From: CAZRIE01 sp964600075
GTDB lineage: Bacteria > Bacteroidota > Bacteroidia > Flavobacteriales > Flavobacteriaceae
Direction: 5' to 3'
Assembly (NCBI GenBank): GCA_964600075.1
Contig: CAZRIE010000011.1
Coordinates: forward strand, 8,153-72,152
DNA length: 64,000 bases
The position numbers and the translations under genes were made by a program. Positions 8,397 to 16,661 of the stretch are shown here, piece by piece. Every line of letters begins with the position of its first letter. Within the stretch, counting starts at the first letter, position 1. The notes under the pieces were generated by a model. It was not told the origin of the DNA. It saw only the letters and a list, made by a program, of their open reading frames with translations, and ran no database searches.

Positions 8397-10145
8397 ATGG
8401 CGTCGCATTACGAAGCACCTATACGAAAACCCTTAGTTCTCGGAGACAAAAGCTACCACGATGTAAGCGTGGATATTGCCGGTCCGGTCGAGGGAAGGGC
8501 CAATAAGCACTGGTGGATTGTGTTTTCCATTGCCTTGGTGGCATTTCTTTGGGGTGTTGGTTGTATCATTTATACGATTTCCACTGGTATCGGTACTTGG
8601 GGTCTGAATAAGACCGTAAACTGGGCCTGGGATATTACCAACTTTGTTTGGTGGGTAGGTATCGGTCACGCGGGAACTTTGATTTCCGCAGTACTTTTAT
8701 TGTTCCGTCAAAAGTGGAGAATGGCCATTAACCGTTCTGCAGAGGCAATGACCATCTTCTCGGTAATTCAGGCAGGGTTGTTTCCTATAATTCACATGGG
8801 TCGCCCATGGTTGGCCTATTGGGTATTGCCGATTCCGAACCAATTCGGTTCTTTGTGGGTAAACTTTAACTCCCCATTGCTTTGGGATGTATTCGCGATA
8901 TCAACCTATCTATCTGTTTCTTTGGTTTTTTGGTGGACAGGCCTTTTGCCCGATTTCGCTATGATCCGTGACCGCGCGGTATTGCCTTTTCAGAAGAAAA
9001 TATATAGTTTGTTGAGCTTTGGATGGAGTGGGAGAGCAAAAGATTGGCAGCGTTTTGAGGAAGTTTCCTTGGTATTGGCCGGTTTGGCGACTCCATTGGT
9101 GCTCTCCGTGCATACCATAGTATCATTTGACTTTGCCACCTCGGTAATTCCCGGATGGCATACGACTATATTTCCGCCTTACTTTGTCGCAGGAGCCGTA
9201 TTCTCAGGGTTTGCTATGGTGAACACCCTCTTGATCATCATGCGTAAGGTGTGTAGTCTGGAGGATTATATCACGGTTCAGCATATCGAATTGATGAATA
9301 TCGTAATCATGATTACAGGTTCGATAGTGGGCTGTGCCTATATCACGGAGCTTTTCATGGCATGGTATTCCGGAGTGGAATACGAGCAATACGCCTTTTT
9401 GAATAGAGCTACCGGTCCTTATTGGTGGGCTTATTGGTCTATGATGACCTGCAACGTATTTTCACCACAATTTATGTGGTTCAAGAAGCTTCGTACCAGT
9501 ATTATGTTCTCTTTCTTTATTTCGATTATCGTAAATATCGGAATGTGGTTCGAACGTTTTGTAATTATCGTGACTTCGTTGCATAGAGATTACTTGCCTT
9601 CTTCTTGGGCGATGTTCTCCCCGACCTTTGTCGATATCGGAATATTTATCGGTACCATCGGATTCTTTTTCGTATTGTTCTTGCTTTATGCCAGAACCTT
9701 CCCGGTGATTGCTCAGGCAGAGGTAAAATCAATTTTAAAATCTTCCGGTGAGCGCTACAAGAATTTAAGGGAGGCAGGCAAACCTTTGTACCAAATAGAG
9801 AAAATGAAGGGGATTAAATCAAAGCAAAAACCGGTTACCGATGATGTTTTGATAGGGGATGTCGTTCCTGCAAAGGATACGAAACTAGGTGTTTCCGAGC
9901 TTTTAAGTTCTATCGGTACTTTCGACCCAACGAAAGAGACCGCCGATGACCTCAAAAAAATTAAGGGAGTTGGACCACAAATGGAAGCTACCCTCAATGA
10001 TATAGGTATATTTACTTTTGCGCAAGTCGGTAGAATGACTAAAAAAGAGTACGACCTTTTAGATTCGATTACGGAGTCTTTCCCAGGCAGGGCGCAACGT
10101 GACGATTGGGCCGGTCAGGCAGTACTTTTAAACAATAAAAAATAG
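8397..10145 (+). CDS. actC: Alternative complex III, NrfD-like quinol-oxidising subunit ActC, with helix-hairpin-helix tail
   Basis: 582 residues. The first ~445 form the NrfD/PsrC-type polytopic membrane protein, with about ten hydrophobic helices, that holds the quinol site of alternative complex III and is proposed to take part in proton translocation. From about residue 446 a charged linker leads to a C-terminal domain at ~517-582: DLKKIKGVGPQMEATL, then TFAQVGRMTKKEYDLLD and GRAQRDDWAGQA. GVGP and the surrounding helices are a helix-hairpin-helix fold of the kind appended to several Bacteroidota proteins, for example some L21 and NuoE-type proteins. Most ActC proteins I know of stop after the membrane part, so this tail is unusual. 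It is 2 bases from actD. Confidence 0.93.
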   Translation: MASHYEAPIRKPLVLGDKSYHDVSVDIAGPVEGRANKHWWIVFSIALVAFLWGVGCIIYTISTGIGTWGLNKTVNWAWDITNFVWWVGIGHAGTLISAVLLLFRQKWRMAINRSAEAMTIFSVIQAGLFPIIHMGRPWLAYWVLPIPNQFGSLWVNFNSPLLWDVFAISTYLSVSLVFWWTGLLPDFAMIRDRAVLPFQKKIYSLLSFGWSGRAKDWQRFEEVSLVLAGLATPLVLSVHTIVSFDFATSVIPGWHTTIFPPYFVAGAVFSGFAMVNTLLIIMRKVCSLEDYITVQHIELMNIVIMITGSIVGCAYITELFMAWYSGVEYEQYAFLNRATGPYWWAYWSMMTCNVFSPQFMWFKKLRTSIMFSFFISIIVNIGMWFERFVIIVTSLHRDYLPSSWAMFSPTFVDIGIFIGTIGFFFVLFLLYARTFPVIAQAEVKSILKSSGERYKNLREAGKPLYQIEKMKGIKSKQKPVTDDVLIGDVVPAKDTKLGVSELLSSIGTFDPTKETADDLKKIKGVGPQMEATLNDIGIFTFAQVGRMTKKEYDLLDSITESFPGRAQRDDWAGQAVLLNNKK

Positions 10146-10147
10146 TT

Positions 10148-10678
10148 ATGGCATCAAAAACGATACATGCTTATTACACCGATGATGATGTGCTGATGCA
10201 TGCTGTTAAGAAGGTGAAGGCGGCGCGACATCATATCGAAGAAATATATTGTCCGTTCCCTGTTCATGGGTTGGACAAGGCCATGGGATTGGCGCCGACA
10301 CGAATCGCTATTACTTCGTTCATGTTCGGCTGTCTGGGTTTTGTGGTTTCCATATGGATGATGAACTATATGATGATTACAGATTGGCCCCAAGATATCG
10401 GTGGCAAGCCCAGTTTTAGCTATATTGAAAATATGCCTGCCTTTGTACCCATCATGTTCGAGCTCACCGTATTTTTTGCAGCTCACTTAATGGTAATCAC
10501 CTTCTATATGAGAAGTCGCTTGTGGCCATTTAAAGACGCTGAAAACCCTGATGTGCGTACTACGGATGACCATTTTTTAATGGAAATCGAAATTCACGAT
10601 AACGAAGAAGAACTGAAAGATCTGTTGTTGGATACAGGGGCAGTAGAGATAAACATAGTGGAAAAAAACAGTCATTGA
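10148..10678 (+). CDS. actD: Alternative complex III, DUF3341 membrane subunit ActD
   Basis: 176 residues. It has a short soluble N-terminus (IHAYYTDDDVLMHAVKKVKA) with the DUF3341 hallmark YCPFPVHGLDKAMGL. Two transmembrane helices follow (IAITSFMFGCLGFVVSIWMM and VPIMFELTVFFAAHLMVITF) and then an acidic C-terminal tail. ActD packs against ActC in known alternative complex III structures and has no cofactor. The ATG lies 2 bases after actC, and the stop TGA nearly touches the actE start, so translational coupling is likely. Confidence 0.93.
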   Translation: MASKTIHAYYTDDDVLMHAVKKVKAARHHIEEIYCPFPVHGLDKAMGLAPTRIAITSFMFGCLGFVVSIWMMNYMMITDWPQDIGGKPSFSYIENMPAFVPIMFELTVFFAAHLMVITFYMRSRLWPFKDAENPDVRTTDDHFLMEIEIHDNEEELKDLLLDTGAVEINIVEKNSH

Positions 10679-10680
10679 AT

Positions 10681-11241
10681 ATGAACAGTTTTAGCAAAAT
10701 AGGAATTGTTTTCGGGTTGCTACTGTGTGTTGCGGCATGTGCCGAGAAGAGCAAGCCGAATTACCAATATATGCCAAACATGTACGAGCCCGTGGGTTAT
10801 GAAACTTATGGTGAGGTTGATTTTCTTCCAGACGGTCAACAAGCACAGAAACCTGCCGAAAATACCATAATGCGTGGATGGATTCCATATGGTTATGAAA
10901 ATACACTTGAAGGTAAAGAGTTGGCAAGGTTGCAGAGCAGTCCTTTAGATTCTATCAACCAAGAAGAAAATTTAGCTGTTGGCGCTGAGTTGTACGCCAT
11001 TTATTGTGCCATTTGTCATGGTAGCAAGGGCGCGGGTCAAGGAACATTGGTGAAGCGTGAAAAAATATTGGGTGTGCCCAGTTATTCGGATCAAGCGCGA
11101 AACATTACCATAGGTACTACTTACCACACCATGCAGTACGGATTGAACTCAATGGGTTCCTATGCGTCACAGATGAACACTACAGAGATGTGGCAGGTTT
11201 CGGAGTATGTAATGCAACTGAAACAAGAGTTAACAAAATAA
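10681..11241 (+). CDS. actE: Alternative complex III, monoheme cytochrome c lipoprotein ActE
   Basis: 186 residues from the ATG at 10681; an upstream TTG at 10675 is less likely because it would sit inside the actD stop. The N-terminus GIVFGLLLCVAAC ends in a lipobox with Cys20, so the protein is a periplasm-facing lipoprotein. One heme motif, CAICHG (residues 109-113), and a distal Met-containing region (TMQYGLNSMGSY) make a class I cytochrome c. It takes electrons from ActA/ActB or passes them to the oxidase encoded downstream. It is tightly packed in the act operon, with 16 bases to actF. Confidence 0.92.
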   Translation: MNSFSKIGIVFGLLLCVAACAEKSKPNYQYMPNMYEPVGYETYGEVDFLPDGQQAQKPAENTIMRGWIPYGYENTLEGKELARLQSSPLDSINQEENLAVGAELYAIYCAICHGSKGAGQGTLVKREKILGVPSYSDQARNITIGTTYHTMQYGLNSMGSYASQMNTTEMWQVSEYVMQLKQELTK

Positions 11242-11257
11242 TACTTAGAGAAGCGAT

Positions 11258-12525
11258 ATGTATACGTTTTCAAACAGATTAAAGATTGGTTCCTTCATTT
11301 TGATGGCTGTCGGGGTGCTTGGTATAGCTATCGGGTTTATTACTGCCCCCAGTACCGTTGAAGAATCCAAAGCCATGGTAGNNNNNNNNNNNNNNNNNNN
11401 NNNNNNNNNNNNNNNNNNNNNNNNNNNNNNNNNNNNNNNNNNNNNNNNNNNNNNNNNNNNNNNNNNNNNNNNNNNNNNNNNGCGGCCTTCTTTTTCTTTA
11501 TGATTGCTTTGGGGGTATTGGCTTTCTATGCCATACAACGTGCTGCGCAGGCAGGTTGGTCGCCTTTGTTGTTTCGGGTAATGGAGGGCATTACGGCCTA
11601 TTTAGTACCCGGTGGAATCATTGTTTTTGTAATTCTTGTACTCTCCGTATTACATATGAACCATCTGTTTGTATGGATGGATCCCGATGTGGTTGCCCAC
11701 GACCCTCTTTTACGAGGGAAAGCGGGCTATTTAAACCCTACCTTTTTTCTGATTCGAGCCGCTATATTTTTAGGCGGATGGATTGCCTATCGAGAATACT
11801 CTAGAAAATTATCCTTGCAACAAGATAAGGCCGACGATAACGCAAACTTTAAACTGAATTTTAGAATATCTGCTGGCTTTTTGGTCTTTTATCTTATTTC
11901 CGAATCTATTATGTCTTGGGATTGGATCATGAGTGTAGACCCGCATTGGTTCAGTACCCTATTTGGTTGGTATGTTTTTGCCAGTATGATCGTTTCGGGT
12001 ATAACAGTGATAGCTATGGTAACTATTTATTTGAAATCTCGCGGATTCCTGCCCGATGTCAATGATAGCCATATTCACGATTTGGCAAAGTTTATGTTCG
12101 GTTTCAGTATTTTTTGGACGTATCTGTGGTTCTCACAGTTTATGCTGATATGGTACTCCAACATACCGGAAGAAGTTACCTATTTTGTAACACGTATTGC
12201 GGACTATAACCTTCCCTTCTTTGGCATGGTGGCGATGAACTTTTTGTTTCCCGTACTCTTGTTAATGAACAGCGATTACAAACGAATCAATTGGTTCGTA
12301 ATTTTGGCCGGTATCGTAATACTTGCAGGCCACTACATGGACATTTTTAATATGATTATGCCTTCGACAGTAGGAGATCAATGGTATATAGGTGTTCCTG
12401 AAATCGGCGCAATATTATTCTTTTTGGGATTATTTATTTTTTGGGTTTTCAGGGCGCTGACAAGTGCACCTTTGCAGCCCACACGGAATCCATTTATCGA
12501 GGAGAGCAGGCATTTTCATTATTAA
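11258..12525 (+). CDS. actF: Alternative complex III, second quinone-binding-type membrane subunit ActF (interrupted by assembly gap)
   Basis: ActF is the second, ActC-related polytopic membrane subunit. The N-terminal 41 residues (MYTFSNRLKIGSFILMAVGV...) contain the first helix. A 100-N gap (11382-11481) follows, then an open frame from 11482 (AAFFFFMIALGVLAFYAIQR) through about nine further helices to the stop. The two sides are in different frames, but each is open up to the gap and both match ActF. The gap therefore has the wrong nominal size; real missing length must be 2 modulo 3. In relatives this segment is a loop rich in His, Glu and Ala and longer than 33 residues. It is followed 27 bases later by coxB. 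Confidence 0.92.
11382..11481. other. Assembly gap (100 N) inside actF
   Basis: Exactly 100 Ns. Codon boundaries fall at 11381 and 11482, so the real missing sequence must be 2 modulo 3 in length for the gene to be intact. Unlike the infB gap, no tandem repeat is visible in the flanks. Confidence 0.98.
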
Positions 12526-12552
12526 TTTTAACGTATAATAGTAGAAAATACG

Positions 12553-13656
12553 ATGACTACAATATTGATTTTATCGGTTTTGGCACTAGTGGCAATTGCG
12601 ATTTGGCAAATGACCAAAATATTTGAATTGTCGCAGCTTAAGGTCGAGACCTCACAGATTGCGAACGATACGGATAACAAGAATAATGGGTATATGTTGT
12701 TCGCCTTCATGGTGTTCACGTATTTGATTACCATTTTTAGTTTTTGGAAGTATTCCAAATTCCTCTTGCCGGATGCATCTTCCGCACATGGGGAAGAATA
12801 TGACTATTTGTTGTTGGTATCCTTTGCAATTATATTCGTAGTGCAGTTCATTACGCAATTTTTACTCCATTATTTTGGATATAAATATCGAGGTAAAAAG
12901 GGGAATAAAGCCCTTTTTTTTGCTGATAATGACCGTTTGGAATTTATTTGGACCATTATTCCGGTTATCGTTTTAGCTGGATTGATTTTGTGGGGTCTCT
13001 ATACTTGGACCGCCATAATGGACGTAAATGATGATGATGACCCTTTAATTGTAGAACTTTACGCCCAACAATTTGGCTGGACGGCAAGGTACGGAGGCGA
13101 GGATAATGTATTGGGTGCAGCAAACGTACGAATGATTGATATCAACAAGGCCAACGTTTTAGGTTTAGATGAAGCTGATACCTATGCTGCCGACGATGTT
13201 ATCGTTAAGGAGCTACACTTGCCCGTAGGGAGAAAGGTAAATTTTAAAATGCGCTCTCAAGATGTATTACATTCGGCTTATATGCCTCATTTCAGAGCCC
13301 AAATGAACTGTGTACCCGGAATGACTACCGAGTTTTCGTTTACACCCATAAAGACCACTGACGAGATTCGTCAGGACCCTGATGTTATTGATAAAGTAAA
13401 ACGTACAAATGTGATTCGAGCTGAACGCGCCGCCAAAGGGGAGGACAACTCTGACCCGTGGGAGTTCGATTATATTCTGCTTTGCAATAAAATATGTGGT
13501 AAGTCACATTATAATATGCAGATGAAAATCATCGTAGAGACTCAAAAAGAGTATGATGAATGGATGGCCCAGCAAAAGACATTTGCCGAAACGGTATTGA
13601 TCGATGAGGTAAAACCCGCTTTTAATACACCAAAAGGGGAAACTGCAGGTCTATAA
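12553..13656 (+). CDS. coxB: Cytochrome c oxidase subunit II
   Basis: 367 residues. Subunit II receives electrons at the binuclear CuA centre and passes them to heme a in subunit I. CuA ligands are visible: the His of LHSAYMPHF, and CNKICGKSHYNM with two Cys, a His and a Met in standard spacing. There are four hydrophobic segments (about residues 3-22, 47-65, 83-105 and 130-150) instead of the two in classical subunit II, so two extra helices precede the canonical hairpin. No cytochrome c domain is fused at the C-terminus. It lies downstream of actF, so alternative complex III and oxidase are cotranscribed, and upstream of coxA. Confidence 0.95.
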   Translation: MTTILILSVLALVAIAIWQMTKIFELSQLKVETSQIANDTDNKNNGYMLFAFMVFTYLITIFSFWKYSKFLLPDASSAHGEEYDYLLLVSFAIIFVVQFITQFLLHYFGYKYRGKKGNKALFFADNDRLEFIWTIIPVIVLAGLILWGLYTWTAIMDVNDDDDPLIVELYAQQFGWTARYGGEDNVLGAANVRMIDINKANVLGLDEADTYAADDVIVKELHLPVGRKVNFKMRSQDVLHSAYMPHFRAQMNCVPGMTTEFSFTPIKTTDEIRQDPDVIDKVKRTNVIRAERAAKGEDNSDPWEFDYILLCNKICGKSHYNMQMKIIVETQKEYDEWMAQQKTFAETVLIDEVKPAFNTPKGETAGL

Positions 13657-13671
13657 CGGTCTCGACCGTTA
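13654..13671 (+). other. Hairpin in the coxB-coxA spacer
   Basis: TAACGGT, tetraloop CTCG, ACCGTTA: a perfect 7-bp stem that starts in the coxB stop codon. It is followed by GTTTT, too weak a T tract for a normal terminator. It could be a processing or partial-termination site that sets the coxB:coxA ratio. Confidence 0.5.
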
Positions 13672-13720
13672 GTTTTGAAGAAGCTATTAAAAGAAAATTA
13701 ATAAAATTAAAATTTAGATT

Positions 13721-15550
13721 ATGTCTGTTACAGCACATGCCCAAATAGATGATCATGCTCACGATGACCATGCCCATCATCACAAAGAAACTTTTGTAAC
13801 AAAGTACATATTCAGTCAGGATCATAAAATGATTGCTAAACAATACCTGATTACAGGTGTTTTGGTAATGGGCTTTATTGGAATCGCAATGTCCTTATTG
13901 ATGAGGATGCAAATAGCTTGGCCCGGAGAAGCATTTTTAGTTTTTGACACATTCTTGGGCAAGTGGGCTCCTGATGGAATAATGGATGCTGATATATATT
14001 TAGCATTGGTAACAATGCACGGAACCATTATGGTATTCTTTGTGCTTACCGCAGGATTGAGTGGTACGTTTAGTAATTTATTAATTCCGTTGCAAATTGG
14101 TGCGCGTGATATGGCATCTGGTTTCCTGAATATGCTTTCCTTTTGGATGTTTTTCGTTTCTTGCGTGATTATGATTATTTCCTTGTTTGTTGAGGCTGGT
14201 CCAGCAGCAGCAGGGTGGACTATCTATCCTCCATTAAGTGCTTTACCTATGGCGCAGTCAGGGTCTGGTATGGGTATGACTTTATGGTTGACTTCTATGG
14301 CCATATTTATTGCTTCATCTTTATTAGGTTCATTGAACTATATCGTAACGGTTATTAATTTGAGAACCAAAGGAATGTCAATGACAAGATTGCCTTTGAC
14401 GATTTGGGCATTTTTTGTAACTGCAATTATCGGGGTCGTTTCGTTTCCCGTGCTTCTTTCAGCAGCTTTGTTGTTGATAATGGATAGAAGCTTTGGAACA
14501 TCATTCTTTTTATCAGATATTTTTATTCAAGGTGAAGTATTGCATTACCAAGGTGGTTCACCTGTACTTTATGAACATCTATTTTGGTTCTTGGGTCACC
14601 CTGAAGTATATATCGTAATACTCCCGGCCCTAGGTATCACTTCCGAAGTTATGTCTACAAACGCTCGTAAACCTATTTTTGGGTATCGTGCGATGGTTGC
14701 TTCTATATTGGCAATCGCATTCCTTTCGACCATCGTATGGGGTCACCACATGTTTATCTCCGGAATGAATCCATTCCTAGGATCGGTATTTACATTTACG
14801 ACGCTATTGATTGCGATTCCATCCGCAGTAAAAGCATTTAATTTTATCACTACTTTATGGAAGGGTAATCTTCAACTGAACCCAGCGATGTTATTTTCCA
14901 TAGGATTGGTGTCTACTTTCATCACTGGTGGTTTAACAGGAATTATTATGGGAGATAGTACGTTGGATATTAATATTCACGATACATATTTTATAGTGGC
15001 TCACTTCCACTTGGTAATGGGTATTTCTGCACTTTATGGATTGTTCGCTGGTGTATATCATTGGTTTCCAAAAATGTTTGAAGGTAAGATGATGAATAAG
15101 AATCTAGGGTATGTTCACTTCTGGGTAACGGCAGTTTGTGCTTATGGAGTATTCTTTCCGATGCACTTTGTAGGTATGGCAGGTCTGCCGAGGCGTTACT
15201 ATGAAAACACGGCATTTCCAATGTTTGATGAATTTACTGATATTCAAGTATTGATGACTTCATTCGCTTTAATTGCTGGAGCTGCACAGTTAGTGTTTGT
15301 CTATAATTTTGTTAGTAGTATTTTCTACGGTAAAAAAGGTCCGAAGAACCCATGGAAATCAAATACCTTGGAATGGACAGCAGAAATGAAGCATATTCAC
15401 GGTAACTGGGATGGACCTATACCCGAAGTACACCGTTGGGCCTACGATTACAGCAAGGTCGATGATAACGACGAATATGTCATTCCAGGTCAAGATTACA
15501 TTCCACAAACAGTTCCTTTACAAAAAGACGAGGAAGAACTCAATCATTAA
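13721..15550 (+). CDS. coxA: Cytochrome c oxidase subunit I
   Basis: 609 residues, 12 or more membrane helices. This is the catalytic subunit that reduces oxygen at the heme a3-CuB centre and pumps protons. Signature residues are present: the heme a His of TMHGTIMVF, the CuB His-Tyr pair in GHPEVYIVILP, the CuB histidines in WGHHMF, and the distal heme ligands in HDTYFIVAHFHLVMG. The N-terminus carries a histidine/aspartate-rich stretch (residues 12-21, DHAHDDHAHH) before the first helix. It is the last gene of the act-cox operon and is followed by a strong terminator. Subunits III and IV are encoded separately at 39185-41288. Confidence 0.96.
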   Translation: MSVTAHAQIDDHAHDDHAHHHKETFVTKYIFSQDHKMIAKQYLITGVLVMGFIGIAMSLLMRMQIAWPGEAFLVFDTFLGKWAPDGIMDADIYLALVTMHGTIMVFFVLTAGLSGTFSNLLIPLQIGARDMASGFLNMLSFWMFFVSCVIMIISLFVEAGPAAAGWTIYPPLSALPMAQSGSGMGMTLWLTSMAIFIASSLLGSLNYIVTVINLRTKGMSMTRLPLTIWAFFVTAIIGVVSFPVLLSAALLLIMDRSFGTSFFLSDIFIQGEVLHYQGGSPVLYEHLFWFLGHPEVYIVILPALGITSEVMSTNARKPIFGYRAMVASILAIAFLSTIVWGHHMFISGMNPFLGSVFTFTTLLIAIPSAVKAFNFITTLWKGNLQLNPAMLFSIGLVSTFITGGLTGIIMGDSTLDINIHDTYFIVAHFHLVMGISALYGLFAGVYHWFPKMFEGKMMNKNLGYVHFWVTAVCAYGVFFPMHFVGMAGLPRRYYENTAFPMFDEFTDIQVLMTSFALIAGAAQLVFVYNFVSSIFYGKKGPKNPWKSNTLEWTAEMKHIHGNWDGPIPEVHRWAYDYSKVDDNDEYVIPGQDYIPQTVPLQKDEEELNH

Positions 15551-15570
15551 TATAGTAGACTAACTCAAAT

Positions 15571-15606
15571 AAAAATGCCCGACCGTAATAGTTGGGCATT
15601 TTTTTT
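15571..15606 (+). terminator. Terminator of the act-cox operon
   Basis: AAAATGCCCGAC, loop CGTAATA, GTTGGGCATTTTTTTT: a stem with a G:T pair near the loop and a long T tract, 20 bases after coxA. Confidence 0.9.
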
Positions 15607-15737
15607 GATATATTAGATTGTTCACATGACTTGCAACCGACATCGGATGTAAGACGGAGAGGACTGCATAAAGGGGAGTGTTCTCCCGTGTAAGGTAAAT
15701 TTCAAAGAACATCGTTCGATTCCCTTAAAATTTAAAA

Positions 15738-16559
15738 ATGAAAAATTTTATTCTTCTCTTGATTATCTTTTCGGCTTCGGTGATATACGCCCAACGTAAG
15801 CCCAAAATAAAAGGAAATAAAAGCGTAATAGAGGTGCAAGAGAGTTTGCCGACCTTTAATGCCATTGAATTGAGAGACGATCTTGAGATACGTTTACAAA
15901 ATTCGGCCGAAGAGGGTTATGATATTAAAGCTGACGACAATCTCATCGATGTATTAAAATTTAGTGTGGAAGACGGAACGTTGGTGATTAGTTCTTTCTA
16001 TAAAATCACGAGCAAGAAAATGCTTGAAATAACGATAAATTACAAATATCTAAATGCCCTTACACTTCATGATGGTAGTGTACGAACTAATGGTGTACTA
16101 ACCACAGATGAGCTTTTTGTCAATACCTATGAATCTTCAAACTTAGAACTCAGTGCCGATGCTGAACTCATCAATATAAATATGGAGGGAAACAGCTCGG
16201 GAGATTTTAACTTAAACGGTACGGAGATGAATTTTGTGCTTAAGGATAAAACTGATTTTCGTGTCTATGCCGTTAGCGAACTGAGTAACATAAAAATGTA
16301 TAACAATTCCTCAGCAAAAATGGAAGGCACAGCCACCGAACTTCATGCTAACTTATTCGAAAGTGCTAGCTTAAAAGGTGAAAAGCTAGAGGCTGACAAA
16401 GTTTTCTTAATCTCTCAAGATGCGTCATCGGCCAATGTCTATGCACTTAGTGACTTTGAACTTACTTCCAGTGGGTCATCAAAAACACATCTTTATGGTG
16501 GCCCAAAAATCCAAATCACTGAGTTTTCGGATACTTCTGAATTACATAAGGAGGAGTGA
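15738..16559 (+). CDS. Secreted DUF2807 (head GIN domain) protein
   Basis: 273 residues. A signal peptide (KNFILLLIIFSASVIYAQ) opens the protein. The rest resembles the DUF2807 head-GIN domain, a right-handed beta-helix-like repeat common in Bacteroidota. Hallmarks are the GNKSVIEVQESLPTFNAIEL start, the EIRLQNSAEEGYDIKADDNL region, and repeated strands rich in Ser, Asn, Thr and Asp. The function of the family is not established; some members are annotated as putative autotransporter adhesins. No C-terminal T9SS sorting domain is visible. It is separated from coxA by a terminator and converges on the acyl-CoA oxidase-like gene. Confidence 0.8.
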   Translation: MKNFILLLIIFSASVIYAQRKPKIKGNKSVIEVQESLPTFNAIELRDDLEIRLQNSAEEGYDIKADDNLIDVLKFSVEDGTLVISSFYKITSKKMLEITINYKYLNALTLHDGSVRTNGVLTTDELFVNTYESSNLELSADAELININMEGNSSGDFNLNGTEMNFVLKDKTDFRVYAVSELSNIKMYNNSSAKMEGTATELHANLFESASLKGEKLEADKVFLISQDASSANVYALSDFELTSSGSSKTHLYGGPKIQITEFSDTSELHKEE

Positions 16560-16661
16560 TTATTGCTGGATGCTAAGTTAACCTCATTATTTTGAGGTGG
16601 TAAAGATAATAAACGAAAAACCGCCAGAATGCGTTTTAACGTGTTCTTGAACTTGAGTTTT

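Noticed and set aside
11258..12525. actF as two separate genes
   Set aside because: Both halves match one ActF and the break is the N gap.
15700..15730. Possible tRNA because of GTTCGATTCC, a T-loop look-alike
   Set aside because: No matching T stem, acceptor or anticodon arm within 80 bases.
16580..16598. ACCTC ... GAGGT hairpin as a terminator after the DUF2807 gene
   Set aside because: 5-bp stem with no T tract on either side.
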